From positions 1 through 53,139 of IMG/VR virus record IMGVR_UViG_3300027779_000039: a stretch of 53,139 bases of DNA; one strand, 5' to 3'. A program made the position numbers and the translations under genes. A model generated the notes under the pieces. It saw nothing but the letters and a program-made list of their open reading frames with translations, did no database searches and was not told the origin of the DNA. This document shows, piece after piece, positions 37,712 through 45,261 of this stretch (positions are counted from its first letter, which is position 1; the number at the start of each line of letters is the position of its first letter). The stretch comes from a virus.

Positions 37712-39672
37712 TGGCTACATACGACTTAACTAAACAAGTTTCTAATACAATAGAACTACCCACAGACTACCAAAGTTTTATTCATGTTTCTAGGTACGCT
37801 AGATGGATAGACGAAGATAACCGAAGAGAATCCTGGAACGAGACAGTTACTAGATATTTTGATTATTTAACTAAACGTTTAAAGGAACAAAATAAATATA
37901 CATTAGAGATAGGTTTACGAAAAGAATTACAAGATGCTGTCCTTAACCTAGAGATAATGCCTTCTATGAGAGCCTTGATGACTTCTGGTGTAGCACTAGA
38001 TAGATGTAATGTAGCAGGATATAACTGTTCTTATCTTCCTGTAGACAGCGTTAGGTCTTTTGATGAGTGCCTTTACATACTTATGTGTGGCACAGGTGTT
38101 GGTTTTTCAGTAGAAAGAAAGTATACAAAACAATTACCTACAATTAATGAATCCCTTGAAGACAGCGAGACTACTGTAGTTGTAGGAGATAGCAAGGCAG
38201 GTTGGGCTAAAGGCTATAAAGAATTAATACATCTACTATACTCTGGTCAGATACCTAGTTGGGATTTATCTAAGCTAAGACCTGCAGGAGCTAGGCTTAA
38301 AACATTTGGTGGAAGATCAAGTGGTCCAGACCCTTTGGATGATTTGTTTAGATTTACTGTAGGCATATTTAAAAATGCAGTAGGTAGACAATTAAAGTCT
38401 ATTGAGTGTCACGACCTTATGTGTAAGATAGGCTCTGTAGTAGTAGTAGGTGGAGTAAGACGTTCTGCACTTATTAGTCTATCTGATTTACAAGATCAAG
38501 AGATGGCGTTAGCTAAATCAGGTGAATGGTGGAGCAACGAAGGTCAAAGAGCATTGGCTAATAACTCCGTTTGCTACAAAGAAAAACCTCCTATAGGTAT
38601 CTTTATGAGAGAATGGCTTACATTGTATAATTCTAAATCAGGTGAGCGAGGCATATACAATAGACAATCTGCCGTAGAAAAGTCATTAGAGAATGGTAGA
38701 CGAGATTCAGAACACGACTTTGGTACTAACCCTTGTAGTGAAATTATACTAAGACCTTATCAATTTTGTAATCTTACTGAGGTAGTAGTTAGATCAGATG
38801 ACACTATGGCTACTCTAATTAAAAAAGTAGAGCTTTCTAGTATACTAGGAACATTCCAATCTACTTTAACTGATTTTAAATACCTTAGAAAAATATGGCG
38901 AGACAACACAGAAGAAGAAAGGTTGTTAGGAGTCTCATTAACAGGTATCATGGATTCAAAATTACTCAATGGAGCAAACGACCCTCATTTAGAAACAAGG
39001 TTAAAAGACTTAAAAAAGATAGCAGTACAAACTAATAAAGAATATGCAGAGCGTTTAAACATACAGCAGTCTACTGCAATAACATGTGTCAAGCCTTCTG
39101 GTACGGTTTCTCAATTAGTTGATTCAGCATCAGGTATACATGCAAGACATTCCCCTTATTACATTAGGACTGTTAGAGGAGATAAGAAAGATCCTTTAAC
39201 TAGGTTTATGATTGAGAAAGGAGTGCCTGCAGAAGATGATATAACACAACCAGAAAACACTACAGTCTTTAGTTTTCCTGTGCAATCACCTGATAAAGCA
39301 GTTACCCGTGACGATACCTCTGCCTTAGAGCAGTTAGATTTATGGCTACACTACCAAAAGTTTTGGTGTGAGCATAAACCTTCTGTTACTATTACAGTAA
39401 AGGAAGACGAGTGGCTAGACGTGGGAGCGTGGGTGTATACTAATTTTGACAATGTTGCAGGAATATCTTTCTTGCCTCACTCAGACCATACATATAAACA
39501 AGCACCCTATCAAGATTGTTCTAAAAAAGAGTACTTAGAATTATTAAAAAAGATGCCTAAAAAACTTGACTGGAAAGATTTAATAGATTATGAAGTAGAA
39601 GACAGTACAAGGGGTGGACAAGAATTAGCTTGCTCTGCAGACTCTTGTGAAATTGTAGATATAGGAGTTTAA
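37711..39672 (+). CDS. Adenosylcobalamin-dependent (class II) ribonucleotide reductase
   Basis: A 653-residue monomeric class II enzyme that makes deoxyribonucleotides for phage DNA. The redox Cys is at about 99 or 106 (RCNVAGYNCSYLP), the active-site NPCSE loop has Cys 342 and Glu 344, and the C-terminal tail carries the reducing pair in ELACSADSCE. CMCGTGVGFSVE-like GTGVGFS near residue 130 is the substrate loop. No NrdB-like partner is present, as expected. It needs host or environmental cobalamin. Class II reductases are common in HMO-2011-like and other marine podoviruses. Confidence 0.9.
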   Translation: MATYDLTKQVSNTIELPTDYQSFIHVSRYARWIDEDNRRESWNETVTRYFDYLTKRLKEQNKYTLEIGLRKELQDAVLNLEIMPSMRALMTSGVALDRCNVAGYNCSYLPVDSVRSFDECLYILMCGTGVGFSVERKYTKQLPTINESLEDSETTVVVGDSKAGWAKGYKELIHLLYSGQIPSWDLSKLRPAGARLKTFGGRSSGPDPLDDLFRFTVGIFKNAVGRQLKSIECHDLMCKIGSVVVVGGVRRSALISLSDLQDQEMALAKSGEWWSNEGQRALANNSVCYKEKPPIGIFMREWLTLYNSKSGERGIYNRQSAVEKSLENGRRDSEHDFGTNPCSEIILRPYQFCNLTEVVVRSDDTMATLIKKVELSSILGTFQSTLTDFKYLRKIWRDNTEEERLLGVSLTGIMDSKLLNGANDPHLETRLKDLKKIAVQTNKEYAERLNIQQSTAITCVKPSGTVSQLVDSASGIHARHSPYYIRTVRGDKKDPLTRFMIEKGVPAEDDITQPENTTVFSFPVQSPDKAVTRDDTSALEQLDLWLHYQKFWCEHKPSVTITVKEDEWLDVGAWVYTNFDNVAGISFLPHSDHTYKQAPYQDCSKKEYLELLKKMPKKLDWKDLIDYEVEDSTRGGQELACSADSCEIVDIGV

Positions 39673-39673
39673 T

Positions 39674-39916
39674 ATGACTAAAAAACGTGCAAGAACAGAT
39701 GATGGAAAATTTATTGGTGATGATCCTTCTACACCTGAGAATGAAGCATTTACAGATATACAGCCTGATGTGCCTCAGAACTACGTAGTTGACTTAGAGT
39801 TACTTAATGAAATAATTAATATCTTAGGGCAGTTAAATTACAAAGCGGTGTTTCAAACTATGGAAAAACTTAGAAAACTTCCTGCAGTTAATCTTACCTC
39901 AGAAGAAGATAAATAA
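39674..39916 (+). CDS. Small protein behind the reductase
   Basis: Eighty residues: a polar, Pro/Asp-rich first half (KRARTDDGKFIGDDPSTPEN) and a helical second half (LLNEIINILGQLNYKAVFQT). The MTKKRARTDDGKFIGDDPST start resembles small phage proteins with a KGRTxDGKFxxDDxxTPxxNE motif found next to holin-like genes. One-base overlap with the next gene. Function unknown. Confidence 0.55.
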   Translation: MTKKRARTDDGKFIGDDPSTPENEAFTDIQPDVPQNYVVDLELLNEIINILGQLNYKAVFQTMEKLRKLPAVNLTSEEDK

Positions 39917-40377
39917 TGCTTAGTTTACTAGGTTCTTTACTAGGCTTTGGTAGTAGCTTTATGCCAAATGTTTTAGGTTTCTTTGAAAAGAAACAAGCTA
40001 ACAAACAAGAGTTGTTAATGCTAGAAGCTAAAGCCAAGTATGCCTCAGAGCTTAGTAAACTAAAATTACAAGAGATAGATGCTCAGGCAGACATAGAAGA
40101 AGCCAAAGGTATATACGCACATGCAGAAGCCTTAGCTAAATCTAATCAATCTAAATTTATAGGTGCTTTACAGGCTTCTGTTAGACCTGTAATTACTTAT
40201 GCTTTCTTTATGCTGTTTGCTTTTGTAAAAGGTGCGTATGTAATTATAGCCGTACAAGGCGGTGAAGATTTCTTAAAGGCAATACTAACAGCATGGGATG
40301 ACGAGACAATGGCATTATTTGCGGCTGTCATGGCATTTTGGTTTGGTAATCGTGCAATCAGCAAGTGGAGAAAATAA
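39916..40377 (+). CDS. Holin-like membrane protein (GTA 3-TM holin family)
   Basis: A 153-residue protein. After a hydrophobic N-terminus (LLGSLLGFGSSFMPNVLGFF) comes a long Lys/Glu/Ala helix (about 25-80), then ASVRPVITYAFFMLFAF and a third helix ending in FWFGNRAISKWRK. The SVRP, WDD and FWFGxR motifs match the 3-TM holin family known from gene transfer agents. It would permeabilise or prepare the inner membrane for lysis. It lies in the early arm, distant from the transglycosylase protein. Confidence 0.75.
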   Translation: MLSLLGSLLGFGSSFMPNVLGFFEKKQANKQELLMLEAKAKYASELSKLKLQEIDAQADIEEAKGIYAHAEALAKSNQSKFIGALQASVRPVITYAFFMLFAFVKGAYVIIAVQGGEDFLKAILTAWDDETMALFAAVMAFWFGNRAISKWRK

Positions 40378-41066
40378 TGGTAGACATTAGACCACCTGTA
40401 GAATTTAAAGAAATGGGAGAAGGGCATAGTATGCTTATGCCTTTCGGACCACACATAGTGTATTCAAGAATGCCAGAAAAAGTTATTAAATCTTTGAATG
40501 CATACCATGATGCAAAAATACAACAAAAGAAAGATAAGGCACTAGACCATTCTAAACAGTTAGTAGGCAAGGTTACTCAAGAGTTCTTAATAGATGACGA
40601 ACAGATAGGCAGGAATGCAGATTTTTTTAATAGTGCATTTGGAGCGTATCACCAGTTTTATCTACAGAGACAGCATCAAAAATTAAAAGAAGGTGCTAGG
40701 ATAGGTATACAATATCACTCTGCATGGCTTGTAAAACAATACGCAGGTGAATTTAATCCTGCACATATACATACCGAATGTCAGCTATCTTGTGTAGGCT
40801 ATCTAAAAGTCCCTGACTTAAAAAAAGAAGATGAAGAAGACCCTAAAAAACATTATCCTTGCAGTGGTAACATAGAACTATTTCACGAAAGCTCTAACTA
40901 TTACCATGTAGGTAATATAAGAATACGACCTGCTGTAGGTGACTTTATTATATTTCCTTCTTATCTTACGCACACAGTATACCCTTTTAAAGCAGACGAA
41001 GAAAGAAGATCATTTAGTATGAATGTATCTGTAAAAGTAGATTTAGGAGAAGATAAAGATGAATGA
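40377..41066 (+). CDS. 2OG-Fe(II) oxygenase-like protein
   Basis: A 229-residue protein starting at ATG 40377, which overlaps the holin-like stop (TAATG) behind GGAGAAAA. The double-stranded beta-helix core is visible: FNPAHIHTECQLSCVGYLKV (His 130/132), GNIELFH, GDFIIFPSYLTHTVYPF (His 199) and ERRSFSMNV (Arg 210/211 for 2-oxoglutarate). The usual acidic ligand of HxD seems to be Glu 134, slightly displaced. Such enzymes are frequent in marine phages; the target (host protein, DNA base or metabolite) is unknown. Confidence 0.75.
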   Translation: MVDIRPPVEFKEMGEGHSMLMPFGPHIVYSRMPEKVIKSLNAYHDAKIQQKKDKALDHSKQLVGKVTQEFLIDDEQIGRNADFFNSAFGAYHQFYLQRQHQKLKEGARIGIQYHSAWLVKQYAGEFNPAHIHTECQLSCVGYLKVPDLKKEDEEDPKKHYPCSGNIELFHESSNYYHVGNIRIRPAVGDFIIFPSYLTHTVYPFKADEERRSFSMNVSVKVDLGEDKDE

Positions 41067-41331
41067 AGAAGAACTTAAAACAGCAATGATTAAGACACCT
41101 CCCGCACCTGTACAAGCACAAAAGAAATCCTGGTACAATGATGCTGAAGGTTTTGACAAGTGGAGAGTGTTTCCACGTTTATTAATAAGTCTGTATGGAT
41201 TAATGTTTTACAAATCAGCTATGTGGTTTATGACATTACCAGACCCTACTAATTCTCAATCAGCTTTTGTGTCTGTTATTGTAGGTGCAGGTGCAGCTTG
41301 GTTTGGTCTTTATGTAGGAAATAAGAAATAA
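41059..41331 (+). CDS. Small membrane protein
   Basis: Ninety residues. After a polar N-terminus (TAMIKTPPAPVQAQKKSWYN) there are two membrane helices, PRLLISLYGLMFYKSAMWFM and SAFVSVIVGAGAAWFGLYVG. The arrangement with AAWFGLYVGNKK at the end resembles small phage membrane proteins found near holins. It overlaps the oxygenase gene by eight bases and the next gene by one. Possibly a second lysis-related component. Confidence 0.6.
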   Translation: MNEEELKTAMIKTPPAPVQAQKKSWYNDAEGFDKWRVFPRLLISLYGLMFYKSAMWFMTLPDPTNSQSAFVSVIVGAGAAWFGLYVGNKK

Positions 41332-41513
41332 TGGACAAAGAAACAGTAAATAAAATAATTGGGTCTAGTACTCCTGTAGTTAAATTAAAAAAAGAAATAA
41401 AACAAATTATTCCATACCTCTATAAGTATAGAGATGTGCAACAAGGATCTAAATGTAGAGAAGTTATTACTGCAAGGATACATAAAATAGAAGATTTACT
41501 ACGAGACGTTTAA
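41331..41513 (+). CDS. Last plus-arm protein, small and basic
   Basis: Sixty residues, MDKETVNKIIGSSTPVVKLK onward, helical and basic, no known domain. Its stop codon TAA is part of the last GTTTAAAC element (41508-41515), and the convergent terminator structure follows about 20 bases later. Function unknown. Confidence 0.55.
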   Translation: MDKETVNKIIGSSTPVVKLKKEIKQIIPYLYKYRDVQQGSKCREVITARIHKIEDLLRDV

Positions 41514-41535
41514 ACACCTACCTATACGCATTAAA

Positions 41536-41612
41536 AAAGGTCATGTAAGCCCTATATGCTATATAAGCTTAATACAAGCTCATACAGACAAATTAAGGGT
41601 TTTATGACCTTT
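41536..41612. terminator. Bidirectional, branched terminator between the convergent arms
   Basis: AAAGGTCAT (41536-41544) pairs perfectly with ATGACCTTT (41604-41612), continued by AAGCCCT/AGGGTTT (41547-41553 with 41596-41602). Inside lie two small hairpins, TATA-tgc-TATA and AGCTT-aatac-AAGCT. On the minus strand the stem is followed by a six-base T run (complement of 41533-41538); on the plus strand by TTTCC only. It ends both transcription arms, better for the minus one. Bases 41613-41842 hold AT-rich non-coding sequence with nothing else recognisable. Confidence 0.65.
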
Positions 41613-41842
41613 CCTATTTAACTATATATAAATCTTTCTTAGAACTCATCTATGAGAACTTTTTATTAAAAAACCTATTGAATTTTCTATATGACTCGTA
41701 AGAGGCACACTATTAAAGTAATTATGGAACTACTCCCTATAATATACGGCATCGACTATCTCCTGTGCTATAAACACAGTTATACTCAATTTTAAATATT
41801 AATCAAATCAATTAATGTAATGTATACTATTTACGTTATGAA

Positions 41843-42109
41843 TTAATTAGCTAAAGGGTTGTCGTTATTACCCACATTGTCTACTCGGTTTTCTGTTCTG
41901 TCTAATCTTTTTTCAAGATTTCCTACTCGTGTAGATAGAGTAGCAATAGATTCTTGTAGAGGTGCAATATTTACAGCCTTAATCTTCTTCTTCTCTATAT
42001 TGTCTAATCGTAAATTAAATTGACCCCACGTATAGAAGCCTCCTCCTATCGCAGTGATAACGCCTATGATAGTTATGTACTGCTGTAGCTTTCCTATTAT
42101 GTTTTTCAT
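41843..42109 (-). CDS. Membrane-anchored coiled-coil protein, last gene of the minus arm
   Basis: Eighty-eight residues: one N-terminal membrane helix (YITIIGVITAIGGGFYTWGQ, about 11-30) followed by a coiled coil with heptads (LQESIATLSTRVGNLEKRLD, then RTENRVDNVG). The topology, inner-membrane anchor plus periplasmic coil, is that of phage inner spanins and of some hemolysin XhlA-like proteins. The small lipoprotein at 18744 could be the outer partner, although it is far away in the same arm. Lysis role inferred. Confidence 0.55.
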   Translation of the reverse strand: MKNIIGKLQQYITIIGVITAIGGGFYTWGQFNLRLDNIEKKKIKAVNIAPLQESIATLSTRVGNLEKRLDRTENRVDNVGNNDNPLAN

Positions 42110-42111
42110 GT

Positions 42112-44226
42112 TTATCTCCTTTCTAAAAATATCCCCATTGGCTGAGAATCCATTATAGTATATAGAGTGTTTAAACTGCTATTGACTAAATCTCCATATG
42201 CTTCGCCATTGTCCCTCAACATAGCACTTGCATATATTTGTGTAGGCTGATACCAGTTTGTTTGGTCTGGTATATTAGCCTGTGAATAATCACTAAAATT
42301 AGGTACGTAATTCATGTAGGCAATTAAATTAGATTGTCCTTGAGAATCATACTCACCTGATTGTTCTTGTTGAACCTGTGACGCTTCCTGTTGTACTCTT
42401 ATATTATCACTAACTATTTCTTCAGCTATTTGTTCTGCTTCAGAAGAAGTAACCATAGTACTTGTAACACTTTCAATCTGATTGTCCATTGTTGTTATTT
42501 GAACTTCTGCCATTACCATTGATGGAGTATTATCCATAGTAGGCATAGGAAGTATATCAATAGATTGTAATACAGTATTAGTCTGTACTTGAGATGCAGA
42601 TATTTGTGCTGATATGCTAGGTGAGTTAGATACAGATACTGCTCCCATACTGCCTGATGATGTCACTACATTACTACTTCCTGTAGATACCGCACCAGAG
42701 TTATTGTTCTGTGAAGTTTGAGTACTAGATGATATGCTAGAGTTCACAACATTTGAAGTACTGTTAGTATTAAATGTCACTATGTTTCTTACTGTGTTTC
42801 TTCTTTCTGTTCTTCTAGGTCTATCCTCAGTCCTTTCATCTTCTTCTGCATTCTCTTCATCAAATATTTCTTCTAGTTCTTCTTCTCTTTCTTCTTCAGC
42901 TTCTTCTAGCTCTTCTTCAGCTTCTTCTCTTTCTACTTGTTCTTCACGTTCTTCTACTTGCTCTTCTTGTATCTCTTCTTCTGTATGCTCCTCAAAGTCC
43001 TCAAACTGGTCTTCCCAATTTTCTTGGTCCATCTCATCTTGGAAGTCAAAATGTTCATCCATGTGTTGAGCAAACTCTTCAAACTCATCTTCCGTCATTC
43101 TTATATCTTGTAGATCTTCTATACTAGGCAACTCTATTAAGTCAGGAATAGTTAGTAAAGTATCCCCTTCTAGAGATTCAAAGTCTATAAATATTAAGGT
43201 TTCTTCATCACCGCCCATAGTAAAGTCCCTATCAGCAAATAAATTAAAATTATTAAAGTTATCTTCATGGTCTTCTGTGTCCGTTATATCATACTCAAAA
43301 TAGCTAATGCTAATATTCCCATCATCGTCAGTACCGCCACCATCCCTAATATCAGCACCCGTAAAAAAAACAGATGTTCCTGTATAAGTTTCTTCATCAT
43401 TGAAACCATAAAATTCCTCCTCATTATCATAACCTAACAACATAGCATCAGATACACCTGAGCCACGTAGATACTCTTCGTCTTCAAAACCGTCTTCAAA
43501 TTCGTTGTCTAACTCATATATACTACATAGCTCACTGAAGTCTCCATCTATTAAGCACTCAGAAGAAAGATTACTAAAGGACTCATCTGTTTTGGTTGTA
43601 ACAGACCAGTCTGTAGCTAGTTCGTAGCTAGTGCTACCTGTGTCTACATAGCGTAAATGTGTTAAAGATTGTGTGTTATTGCCTTGCATACCTATTGTTA
43701 TATTATGATTAGATATGTCTATCTTATCGTACCTAAACTCTACAACATTACTTGTTTCATACAAGATAGCCTCAAAAGAATTTAAGTTTCCTGACCTGCT
43801 GTACTCTTGTGCATTGTACCAACCTACTACAAAGTATTGGTCTGTTGCGGAAGTTTCTCCGAAAGTTTGTATGTAGGGGTTTTGAGTGCCTCCAGAGTTA
43901 ATTAAATCAGTCCATAAAGGCATGATTGAAAAGTTAAAACCTGATGCAGGAAGAGTTTCTGACATGTAGTTTCTATAATTATTAACAGAGAAGTTAGAAT
44001 TAAATGTAAGAAAGCCGTTCATAGATATGTTTGCTTGGGTGTAATCGTTACCGTAATGTGTAAAGCTAAAACCTAAGTCTTTCATCCCAGACATCTGATC
44101 GTCTTGAAGGTTTAGAGCAGTGCCTGTGTTTTGGATATTTAAAATTGGATCAGTACCTGTTGTGAATACAGGAGTGTTGGCTTGTGCCGAAATGCTAAAG
44201 AGTAATAAGAATACTAATCTAAGCAT
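42112..44226 (-). CDS. Exported protein with nidogen-like domain and acidic coiled region
   Basis: A 704-residue protein. It has a signal peptide (MLRLVFLLLFSISAQA, cleavage about 16). Residues 20-210 resemble a NIDO-type domain (LGFSFTHYGNDY, MPLWTDLI, YFVVGWYN, NSFEAILYETSNVVEFRYDKI, ITIGMQG). Then comes an acidic stretch and a Glu/Arg coiled region (about 395-480), then a Ser/Asn/Gln-rich part. It overlaps the upstream gene by 13 bases. An exported phage protein of this size could reach the host surface or be a lysis or adhesion factor; its function is not known. Confidence 0.6.
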   Translation of the reverse strand: MLRLVFLLLFSISAQANTPVFTTGTDPILNIQNTGTALNLQDDQMSGMKDLGFSFTHYGNDYTQANISMNGFLTFNSNFSVNNYRNYMSETLPASGFNFSIMPLWTDLINSGGTQNPYIQTFGETSATDQYFVVGWYNAQEYSRSGNLNSFEAILYETSNVVEFRYDKIDISNHNITIGMQGNNTQSLTHLRYVDTGSTSYELATDWSVTTKTDESFSNLSSECLIDGDFSELCSIYELDNEFEDGFEDEEYLRGSGVSDAMLLGYDNEEEFYGFNDEETYTGTSVFFTGADIRDGGGTDDDGNISISYFEYDITDTEDHEDNFNNFNLFADRDFTMGGDEETLIFIDFESLEGDTLLTIPDLIELPSIEDLQDIRMTEDEFEEFAQHMDEHFDFQDEMDQENWEDQFEDFEEHTEEEIQEEQVEEREEQVEREEAEEELEEAEEEREEELEEIFDEENAEEDERTEDRPRRTERRNTVRNIVTFNTNSTSNVVNSSISSSTQTSQNNNSGAVSTGSSNVVTSSGSMGAVSVSNSPSISAQISASQVQTNTVLQSIDILPMPTMDNTPSMVMAEVQITTMDNQIESVTSTMVTSSEAEQIAEEIVSDNIRVQQEASQVQQEQSGEYDSQGQSNLIAYMNYVPNFSDYSQANIPDQTNWYQPTQIYASAMLRDNGEAYGDLVNSSLNTLYTIMDSQPMGIFLERR

Positions 44227-45239
44227 ATTTTATGTGTGGGATACTTCTTACAGAAATCTTTTTTCTTATACGCCTTAAATTCATGAGAAGAGATTTCTTT
44301 CTTTATATCATCCCAATCAGGTCTATCTTCTGGATTCTCTGCCCAAGCAGCCTTAGCTTCTGCACCAATCTTGCCTTTATACGGACAGGGAGTTCCTGCC
44401 ATTTCCATAGCTAAATGCACTCTTTTATCTGCACAAAGCATAGCAACTGCTGCCACTTTCATTCCCATATCGTATAGACCCTTTGATAATTTTAGTCTTT
44501 CGCAGTTATCATCTCGTACACTTCTACCTGTTGATACACCAAAGAACTGCGTCTGTACTGCAGAACTAGCACCTGTGGTACACAAGTCTTGGCTGTAACT
44601 CATTATAGATGGTGCTATAGCACTTGGTGGTGCTGATTTAATTCTTTGTGTTACCTTTTGCGTAGAATCATTACGAGATACACTAGTATTATTGTTATTA
44701 GAATTGTTGGTATTTACGTTGGTATTAGAATTAACATTAGTATTATTAGCATCTACAGTAGAATTACTAGTGCTATTATTGGTGTTAGTATTCACGTTTG
44801 TGTTATTAGAATTATTATTATTTGTATTGTTTGATGTGTTAGTATTGGTATTTAAGTTTGTGTTTGTGCCTACAGAGGTACTAGATATGGTACTATTGTT
44901 AGTAACATTTTGAGTTTGGGTTATATTTGATGTTACATCAGATGTGCTATTAGTTGTATTGTTGTTGGTATTATAATTAGTGTTTGTAGCATTTGTAGTC
45001 TGGCTTATACTAGTTTGATTAATGTTAGTATTGTTGTTAGTATTTGTTCCAGTACTAGTTATGGTGTTGTTATTGGTATTTACGTTTGTATTTGCATTGG
45101 TATTATTAGAAGTTACGGTACTAGTAGTGGTGTTAGTTATGTTTGAGTCTTCACCAAATAGATTATTAGGTACAACAAGAGTTGCAACTAGTGCTACAGA
45201 TACTATTCCTACTGCTATATCTTTTATAAAGTTTTTCAC
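44214..45239 (-). CDS. Asn/Thr-rich exported protein with Cys-rich C-terminal domain
   Basis: A 341-residue protein. The N-terminus is a membrane or signal segment (IKDIAVGIVSVALVATLVVP). Residues about 35-195 are almost only Asn and Thr with some Ser (TNxNTN-type repeats, no Lys), a low-complexity stalk. Residues 200-341 form a compact domain with Cys in SQDLCTTG, DDNCERLKLSKGLYDMGMKV, MLCADKRV, GTPCPYKGKIG and the end (FCKKYPTHKICLD). I associate this C-terminal domain with proteins of marine T4-like and pelagic phages, always with variable stalks. Localisation is inferred to be envelope or surface. Confidence 0.65.
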   Translation of the reverse strand: MKNFIKDIAVGIVSVALVATLVVPNNLFGEDSNITNTTTSTVTSNNTNANTNVNTNNNTITSTGTNTNNNTNINQTSISQTTNATNTNYNTNNNTTNSTSDVTSNITQTQNVTNNSTISSTSVGTNTNLNTNTNTSNNTNNNNSNNTNVNTNTNNSTSNSTVDANNTNVNSNTNVNTNNSNNNNTSVSRNDSTQKVTQRIKSAPPSAIAPSIMSYSQDLCTTGASSAVQTQFFGVSTGRSVRDDNCERLKLSKGLYDMGMKVAAVAMLCADKRVHLAMEMAGTPCPYKGKIGAEAKAAWAENPEDRPDWDDIKKEISSHEFKAYKKKDFCKKYPTHKICLD

Positions 45240-45261
45240 TGTTGCCTCCTCTTGCTTGTAA

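Larger units (their letters stand above)
21839..41515. repeat. Dispersed GTTTAAAC palindrome, about 35 copies in the plus arm
   Basis: Starts read by eye: 21839, 22010, 22186, 22640, 23370, 23597, 24157, 24236, 24272, 24356, 24563, 24774, 25187, 25892, 26287, 26562, 26727, 26963, 27448, 27704, 28681, 28804, 29937, 30154, 30484, 31224, 31767, 32480, 32784, 33509, 35504, 35955, 36419, 39053, 41508. Only 13774, 42169 and 47136 were found elsewhere. Most copies are followed by G. Copies before genes typically read stop codon, GTTTAAACGAGGAG, start. Density is highest near the control regions and falls along the arm. Confidence 0.9.

Noticed and set aside
26963-39060. GTTTAAAC copies in genes often fall in the frame xGT TTA AAC, which is the U UUA AAC slippery heptamer of programmed -1 frameshifting.
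   Set aside because: Many copies are intergenic or in the other frame (TTT AAA C), the flanking G completes a DNA palindrome that frameshifting does not need, and no overlapping -1 frame extension or downstream pseudoknot was evident.
37711-39672. Expecting a small NrdB subunit or thioredoxin near the reductase.
   Set aside because: The enzyme is the monomeric class II type and needs no NrdB; neighbouring small genes have no thioredoxin CxxC fold.
44646-45261. Plus-strand frames rich in Val, Leu and Ile opposite the Asn/Thr stalk gene.
   Set aside because: They are simply the complement of AAT/ACT-type codons and have no start signals.
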